From the NCBI GenBank assembly GCA_951217055.1, contig OX578276.1, forward strand, positions 60,077,307 through 60,141,306: DNA of 64,000 bases, read 5' to 3'. Every line of letters begins with the position of its first letter. The first letter of the stretch is position 1. A program made the position numbers and the translations under genes. The notes beneath the pieces are model-generated. The model was not told the origin of the DNA, ran no database searches, and saw only the letters and a program-made list of their open reading frames with translations. This stretch comes from Gerris lacustris. Its lineage: Eukaryota > Arthropoda > Insecta > Hemiptera > Gerridae. Below are positions 58,800 through 64,000 of this stretch, piece by piece.

Positions 58800-59205
58800 T
58801 ATAGATCATATTTTAAAAATACTTGTCTGATTTTGATGAAACTTGGATGTTAGGCCACAATTAGCCAAATGTTTGTCTTATATAACTGTCTACGTGCATA
58901 TCCACATGCGTAGGAAGATTTTTATAATCTTTATAATTCCTCTTTTGATTTTTAATAAATTTGATGGTTGTCGAAAGTAGATGGTTGTATGTTAATTTTA
59001 ACCGTGTCTGTGCTTATTTAATTTTTCTGAATTGGTTATTTTATTCATGTACAAAATAAAAATAATTTTGACCATTTTTTTTAAAAAAAAAAGGAGGGCA
59101 TTAAATCAATCATTCAATAATGTGTTGTAAAAGCATAACATTATTAAAGTACACTTTAGGACGCGAGGAAGCTATGTGCTACATTAATTGGAGGACTATT
59201 TTCTT
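58800..59205 (+). repeat. Repeat family A, 3' portion next to the SAM exon
   Basis: It has TTGATGAAACTTGGATGTTAGG, a TTAATTTTAACCGTGTCTG middle block and the 3' end GACGCGAGGAAGCTATGTGCTACATTAATTGG at 59160-59191. The 5' hairpin is missing. It ends about 100 bp before the splice acceptor of the SAM exon and therefore lies in the same intron. Confidence 0.75.
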
Positions 59206-59305
59206 ATTTGGTTTGTAATAAACTATAATTATTCTCCATGTCCTATTTAGACATTATAATTTTATATTTGATCTATATTTAATAGAAAATCTTTTTTGTT
59301 TGTAG

Positions 59306-59377
59306 AAATCGAAGCAGGAGAAGCATGCAAATGGTTAAGGGCCGCTGGCTTCCCCCAATATGCTCAGATGTACGAAG
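59306..59377 (+). CDS. cv-c: Internal exon: SAM domain of a DLC1/STARD13/crossveinless-c type RhoGAP
   Basis: A 72-nt exon. The acceptor is CTTTTTTGTTTGTAG (AG at 59304-59305) and the donor is G|GTAAGA (GT at 59378-59379). Both borders are phase 1: the first codon lacks its first base and the last supplies only its G. The frame reads (E)IEAGEA then CKWLRAAGFPQYAQMYE. This matches the start of the SAM domain in DLC1, STARD13 and fly crossveinless-c, where IEAKEACDWLRAxGFPQYAQxYED is highly conserved. These proteins switch off Rho-type GTPases at adhesions and in epithelial shape change, through SAM, RhoGAP and START domains. Asp is replaced by Lys after Cys, and Lys by Gly after Ala. The remaining SAM exons and the GAP and START parts are not in the window. 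The ortholog symbol is by family, not by database match. Confidence 0.9.
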
Positions 59378-61419
59378 GTAAGATATATCAGGATTTATTA
59401 TTATTTTTTTTACTCGTTTTAAATGTTTAATGAATTATGCATGTTTCTTGGCTTGCATTTCACTGCACTGGTGTGTGAATATATATATATATATATAAAA
59501 GTTTTATTAACTACTTATTTACTGTCATTAATGCTAATTTATTCAGTCCTGCTAGTACTTTGCAAGATTGGCCCCTTCTATTGGTATACAAATAGCGTTA
59601 CTTTTGACTTTTTATTCCTTCTTTTTTTCTTGACTTACGTTTTTTTCCTTCTTTTTTACTTAAGCCATTGAAATTTCTTTGTATGTACATTCACACACCA
59701 CTTTCAGCTCTCTTTATATCGTTGTCACACGGGAAGATTAATTTATATTTATTTGTAATACGTAATTATATATACTGAGAAATAAGTAAAGTAATAAGAC
59801 GTCTATTTGTCCTATTTGTGCTGGAATAATAAACTATAAATCATTATTTCTCTCATAGAGATCATCGTGTACACATGTGTATTACTACTCTAGGAGTGTC
59901 AATGTCAATATATATTTATTTATTACACCTATTTATTTACTGTACATATCTATAATGAAAATTAAATATGATTTATCGCTTACAAATACATTATTGGTAT
60001 TTTTATTTAAGACTTTATTGGATTTATAAATAAATTCCCTTATGTGTGATGATTTTGATAAGCTGAACTATTATTGACACTTTTCTTACCTTTATGATCT
60101 CTTATAGTGAGAAAACTCTGAATTTTTTGGTTTTATCTAAATACTTATTGATTTATTCAAATTACTTATTACCAGCATCAATTTTGCAGATAATAATTGC
60201 GGTGCAATTTTAATTAAATCTAAATGAAATATTATATATAATGTTTTTTTACATATTATAATATTCTGTTTACAATAATTCTCACACATATGCTTGTGCG
60301 AGTTATACCTATAAAGGTTACTCTGATTAAAACATCAAAATTGACAAATTGTTATATTGGACATCAATCCATTTAACTATCAATTGAACCAAATTTGTTC
60401 CCTTTCCCAGGATAAAAACCTTTCAAATTTGTTCTAAACTGACAAATTTACGTTGTAGGTATTTAAGCAGATTATATCGTATTAGGAATGGTCAAGTGAG
60501 TGTACTACCACTCGAAACAATCAATTGTATTATCAATTCCCTAGATGATAGATAATATAGTAATTTATGAAGGTTATATTATCTATATATACGAAGTTAA
60601 AGGGCAGCATCTCTAATGGTTGATAAATATTTTGAAGTCTTTCAATTCTCAAGTTTTTATATGATGTATGAGGAAGTTTTTATTTGTAATTAAACATTAT
60701 ATTTTTTATTTTAAAAAAGACTATCCCAGATTTGAAATAGGACTGTTTTGGTAGGTCATGTTTAAATTATTTGACCGCCACCTCTATCAATGTCTAGTGT
60801 TATAATATAACTCTGGTTGAGATAGATCTCTCTCTTAAGCGTTGTTATCATTAAAATCGAGTCTAGCTCCAAGCATAGAGGATGGAACAGTTTCCAGTTG
60901 TCTTTTTCCATCAAAATCAATCTTCTGTCAATTTCACTATAACACGACTTCCGTCTAAGGGAAGATAATTCGATCATGGTAATCCTTCTCATGTGCCTCG
61001 GGCATCTTCAAACGTTCCCAACCCGGCCTTTCAACCCTTTTACTCTAGTTCCATTTTCTATTATCTCACTCAACACTTACCTAATCCTTTCGTTGCCTAA
61101 GTACTTAATTTCTCTTCTCTCCGGACATCAAAACCTTTACTGGTTTGACAGTGTGTTTGAATCGAACTTTTTTAGGCGTAGGGTGGTTCAATACTTAATT
61201 GACATGTTCAGTCAAAACGAGCTCAATTATTTATTATTCTTTTTGATTGATTGTGTCATAACTTGTCTTTTTCTTTAATCAGATGTAACAAGTTTGAAAA
61301 CCATTAATAATGTAGTATTAATAATAATACATAAGGAATTAAGTCTTCAATAAAATTACTTCAGAACCAAGTGTAGATGTGGAATGTGAATTACTTAGAT
61401 TTAGTGATATTACATGATA
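59378..61419 (+). other. Intron downstream of the SAM exon
   Basis: The intron begins GTAAGATAT and no following exon (expected to continue with a Phe-Pro-Ile-Asp-type stretch) is seen before the window ends, so the intron is longer than 4.6 kb. It holds a short (TA)n at 59479-59498 and no gene. ORFs at 59423-59671, 60762-60992 and 60976-61278 have no domain. Confidence 0.6.
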
Positions 61420-61663
61420 GTGATAACAGGCTTGCTTTCAAAATAAAACATTTATGTATAGTGATAACAAGCTTGCTTTCAAAATGAAACATTTACGTAG
61501 TGATAACAAGCTTGCTTTCAAAATAAAACATTTGCGTAGTGATAACAAGCTTGCTTTCAAAATAAAACATTTGCGTAGTGATAACAAGCTTGCTTTCAAA
61601 ATAAAACATTTGCGTAGTGATAACAAGCTTGCTTTCAAAATAAAACATTTACGTAGTGATAAC
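61420..61663 (+). repeat. 39-bp minisatellite, six units
   Basis: Units start at 61420, 61461, 61500, 61539, 61578 and 61617, with a partial seventh at 61656. Period 39 bp (first step 41). Each unit opens GTGATAACAAGCTTGCTTTC and contains CAAGCTTG. Because 39 is divisible by three, both strands stay open: SDNKLAFKIKHLR repeats on + and KASLLSLRKCFIL repeats on -. These frames reflect period, not protein selection. Unit 1 is the most diverged. Confidence 0.95.
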
Positions 61664-61808
61664 TGTAATATTTATACACTCAGTTGGCTATACTGGGTAG
61701 CCGGTTATATAGTTAGAGAAGGTTATTATGTTATGTTGTATAATTAAAGTCGACCTCGTGTGTACTTGTGTTACTTGTAATTTGTTCTTATTAAACTTTA
61801 ATAATACA

Positions 61809-61842
61809 ATAACAAGCTTGCTTTCAAGATAAAACATTTACG
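61809..61842 (+). repeat. Isolated copy of the 39-bp unit
   Basis: AATAACAAGCTTGCTTTC and AAGATAAAACATTTACGT follow the minisatellite unit with one change. It lies about 150 bp downstream of the array and directly left of the TIR element starting at 61851. Confidence 0.85.
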
Positions 61843-61850
61843 TCCTTTTT

Positions 61851-62589
61851 ACTTTTCCTCACTACTAAAGTATTGTTTTCACCAATAAATTTTTTTTCGA
61901 GATTTCAACGGAATTATCCGTTTTAGGTGTTTTTAAGACCTCCTGAGTGGTTTTCAGCATGACGTATGTATGTGTGTGTGTATGTGTGTTATCATCGTAG
62001 TGCCCAAGGTATTTAACCTAGAGACTTGAAACTTGCCAGAAAAATCAGTCCTAACCTGTAGTTGTGCCGCCCGGAAAATCAACTTTTTCCGCTATCTTGA
62101 ACCCAGTTTGCTGAGTCAGCAAAAATTTAAAAAAATCGTAATAAATCGACAATGGTTCTGATCGAGTTGAAATTTGGCACGAATATACCTCTCTGTATGA
62201 CAAACAAGCTCACCAAATTTCATTTTGATATTAGCCGCCATTTTGAAGTTATTTTTGATTTTTTAAACTTTGGCGGTTAATAATACCGAAAGTATAAATA
62301 GGTTTTTGACGTATAGCATATCGTTGGAACCGGAAAAAAAATTAAGAAACAAACATAAAAACCCCCGATGAACTTCCATTAATTAGTTTAAAAGTTATAA
62401 GCGAATATAATTATTTATTAGTGCGATAATTTTGATGACGTCAAAGTTTGTTTACATCTGTCAAAATACCAACTTCACCAAACTTCAAATAATTAAATAA
62501 GATATAGGTATTAAAAATAAGGTTTTTTTTTAAGAATGGTAATAAATCAGTCACAGGTCACTTTAGTGGCCTCTGAAGTGAGGAAAAGT
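61851..62589. mobile_element. 739-bp non-autonomous element with 13-bp TIRs (family B relative)
   Basis: Perfect terminal inverted repeats: ACTTTTCCTCACT (61851-61863) and AGTGAGGAAAAGT (62577-62589). Just inside, CTAAAGT and ACTTTAG also pair. The left part contains TTAAGACCTCCTGAGTGG, the inverted form of the family B signature, and family B copies end in AGAGAAAGT, a shorter form of the same terminus. There is no coding capacity. Long phrases such as GCCGCCATTTTGAAG and GTTGAAATTTGGCACGAAT are of dispersed-repeat type. A target duplication is not seen, so the superfamily is not assigned. Confidence 0.75.
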
Positions 62590-63019
62590 TCCGAGGTACC
62601 CCGTACCCGATATTTTATTATATTCCTCTGTTAACAATAAAAATAAATATTTTAGTTGTTATTACTGAATTATTATCGCAATGTAAAAATTGTATACTAC
62701 GAAAATACTACAAAGTAAACAAATTTTATTTCATTTCTACTTAACATATTTATTACAATATTTCAAGTAAAATTGTGGCGATATCTTATTTTTTATTTGT
62801 AAGAAAACAGAGTTCGGTGGTGCTGATTTGTCGACGCCCTATGCTCTCAAAGGAGTGCGAGGATATAACTCACGTTATTTTTAAGAATATACGTGGGATA
62901 ACTTAAAATGAATTATTAGAATAATAACAGCCTTAAAATCAATGACTTAAAAAAGTGTTAATACCGGATGTGAAAATGTCGGGATAGTTGATTTCCTCTA
63001 CTATTAATTCATGTAAAAT

Positions 63020-63345
63020 AGTCTGCCAATTAGTGTAGCACATAGCTTTCTCGCGTCCTGTTTCGTTCACTTTAATGACACAACCTATTATTTTAAAATG
63101 TATTTTTGCAATCCCCTGTTTTTTAAATCCGGATTTTTAAAATTCGTTCTTCAGTACGATCACATAGCTTCCGTTTCCTTCGATTAGCTCGGAAGCAAAA
63201 AGTTTGTGCGATGGTGGGAGATATACCAATGGCACAGAAAATTGAAAATGATATGGGACCAACAATGGGATAGTTATGGCCTACCATTACCAACCAAATT
63301 TTACTGTAAGTGGATCTGTAGTTTTTAAGGTATGTTGATTAGTAA
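63020..63345 (-). repeat. Repeat family A, rearranged inverted copy
   Basis: Minus strand: the 5' hairpin region is at 63203-63173 (GCTTCCGAGCTAATCGAAGG then AAACGGAAGC). The family 3' end is at 63058-63021 (CGCGAGAAAGCTATGTGC and CTAATTGGCAG). Both ends lie within only about 185 bp, so the middle is deleted. A separate middle block (AATTTGGTTGGTAATGGTAG, then GGCCATAACTATCCC) lies to the right at 63204-63305. Confidence 0.7.
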
Positions 63346-64000
63346 AAATGTTGATCAACGGAGATATGAGACCTGAAATATTCTCTGACATGTGAAAGCA
63401 AAATTGCTCGAAAGAAAATATTTTAATTTTCTTTATTCTGTTTACTCCGTGTAATTTTGTGTCCTTTTATTACTACTAACCCTTGTATAGAGTATTAATG
63501 CATTTTGTTTTAACTAAATGAGGAAATATCTTTGTAAATCCTTTAGACCGCTTTTTCAAATATCTCGTTACCTCGTTACGCTATCATTAAACAAATAATA
63601 TTAAATATCCCTAGACAAATTACTCCTTGTTATAACTTGACAAAGTCACTCTACTGAAACAAGGTTTAAATTTAGAGTCTAGTTTGTGTTGAGATTTTTT
63701 TCTTTGCAAAATTGATCCATCTAAACCAAATGTTGACCACCAAATAATTAACGAAGAGACATTTAAATGAATTAAACATTATGGACACGCATAAACATTG
63801 TGTATTATTATGTATATCTTTTGATGAAAAACGAAGAAAGCTATATTTATTTATAAACTTCTTTGTATAAATTTTTATTGTTTTTGGAATCCGTAGGTAT
63901 GACTTAATTACGATACTTAATTTCATATATTCATATTAATTTAAATTACATTTTAAGTCTCATTCTAATAATACATCATTTTTTAAGTTAGTTTGCTTCC
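63346..64000. other. AT-rich stretch, nothing recognised
   Basis: No exon or repeat is supported. The 84-codon minus ORF at 63672-63926 is Lys/Ile/Asn/Phe-rich chance frame. Confidence 0.5.

Noticed and set aside
61438..61747. Possible CRISPR array or repeat protein
   Set aside because: The 39-bp units are directly contiguous with no spacers, the context is eukaryotic, and openness on both strands follows from the period being a multiple of three.
59378..64000. Next exon of the DLC1-like gene
   Set aside because: I looked for a frame continuing the SAM domain after a splice acceptor and found none, so it is probably beyond the window.

Overview
The window is AT-rich animal nuclear DNA and contains no prokaryotic genes. 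Its fourteen dispersed repeat, retroelement and DNA-transposon remnants, about a dozen long (TA)n tracts, and a spliced exon with consensus GT/AG borders fit an arthropod, probably an insect with a repeat-rich genome. A hemipteran is plausible, but that is inference. Almost all of the listed open reading frames are translated repeats or chance ORFs.

The one host gene I can support is on the + strand at 59306-59377. It is a 72-nt phase 1/phase 1 internal exon encoding the start of the SAM domain of a DLC1/STARD13/crossveinless-c type Rho GTPase-activating protein. No neighbouring exon of that gene is recognisable, so much of the window is probably intron of this gene (upstream exons to the left, the rest of SAM, RhoGAP and START to the right, outside the window). 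How far left the gene extends is unknown.

Layout. 1-2.5 kb: (TA)n, a repeat fragment and a GC-richer patch. 2539-4702: a complete-ended LINE-derived insertion on the - strand with a 15-bp target site duplication and an intact 288-codon ORF1 but no ORF2. 5929-7104: a hAT-type non-autonomous transposon with a perfect 8-bp target duplication and a large internal foldback. 7.47-8.14 kb: a tandem array of a dispersed repeat end. 11.5 kb: a palindromic MITE-like element. 14.3-32 kb: mostly featureless AT-rich DNA with repeat families A and B, a tRNA-like sequence (25.9 kb) and several GC-richer patches. 33.4-34.2 kb and 37.5-37.7 kb: two decayed non-LTR reverse transcriptase pseudogenes. 41.3-42.3 kb: two hammerhead-ribozyme-like motifs of the type found in Penelope-like elements, in opposite orientation around (TA)n. 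46-47.4, 52.3-52.9 and 58.8-59.2 kb: more copies of family A. 59.3 kb: the SAM exon. 61.4-61.7 kb: a 39-bp minisatellite. 61.85-62.59 kb: a TIR element related to family B.

The most interesting items are the hammerhead-like motif pair, repeat family A (more than ten copies, a precise 5' terminal hairpin and a conserved 3' end, no coding capacity), the ORF1-only LINE insertion with clean ends, and the SAM exon with a family A copy ending about 100 bp upstream. Coordinates of the repeat families are by-eye alignments within this window; no database search was made.
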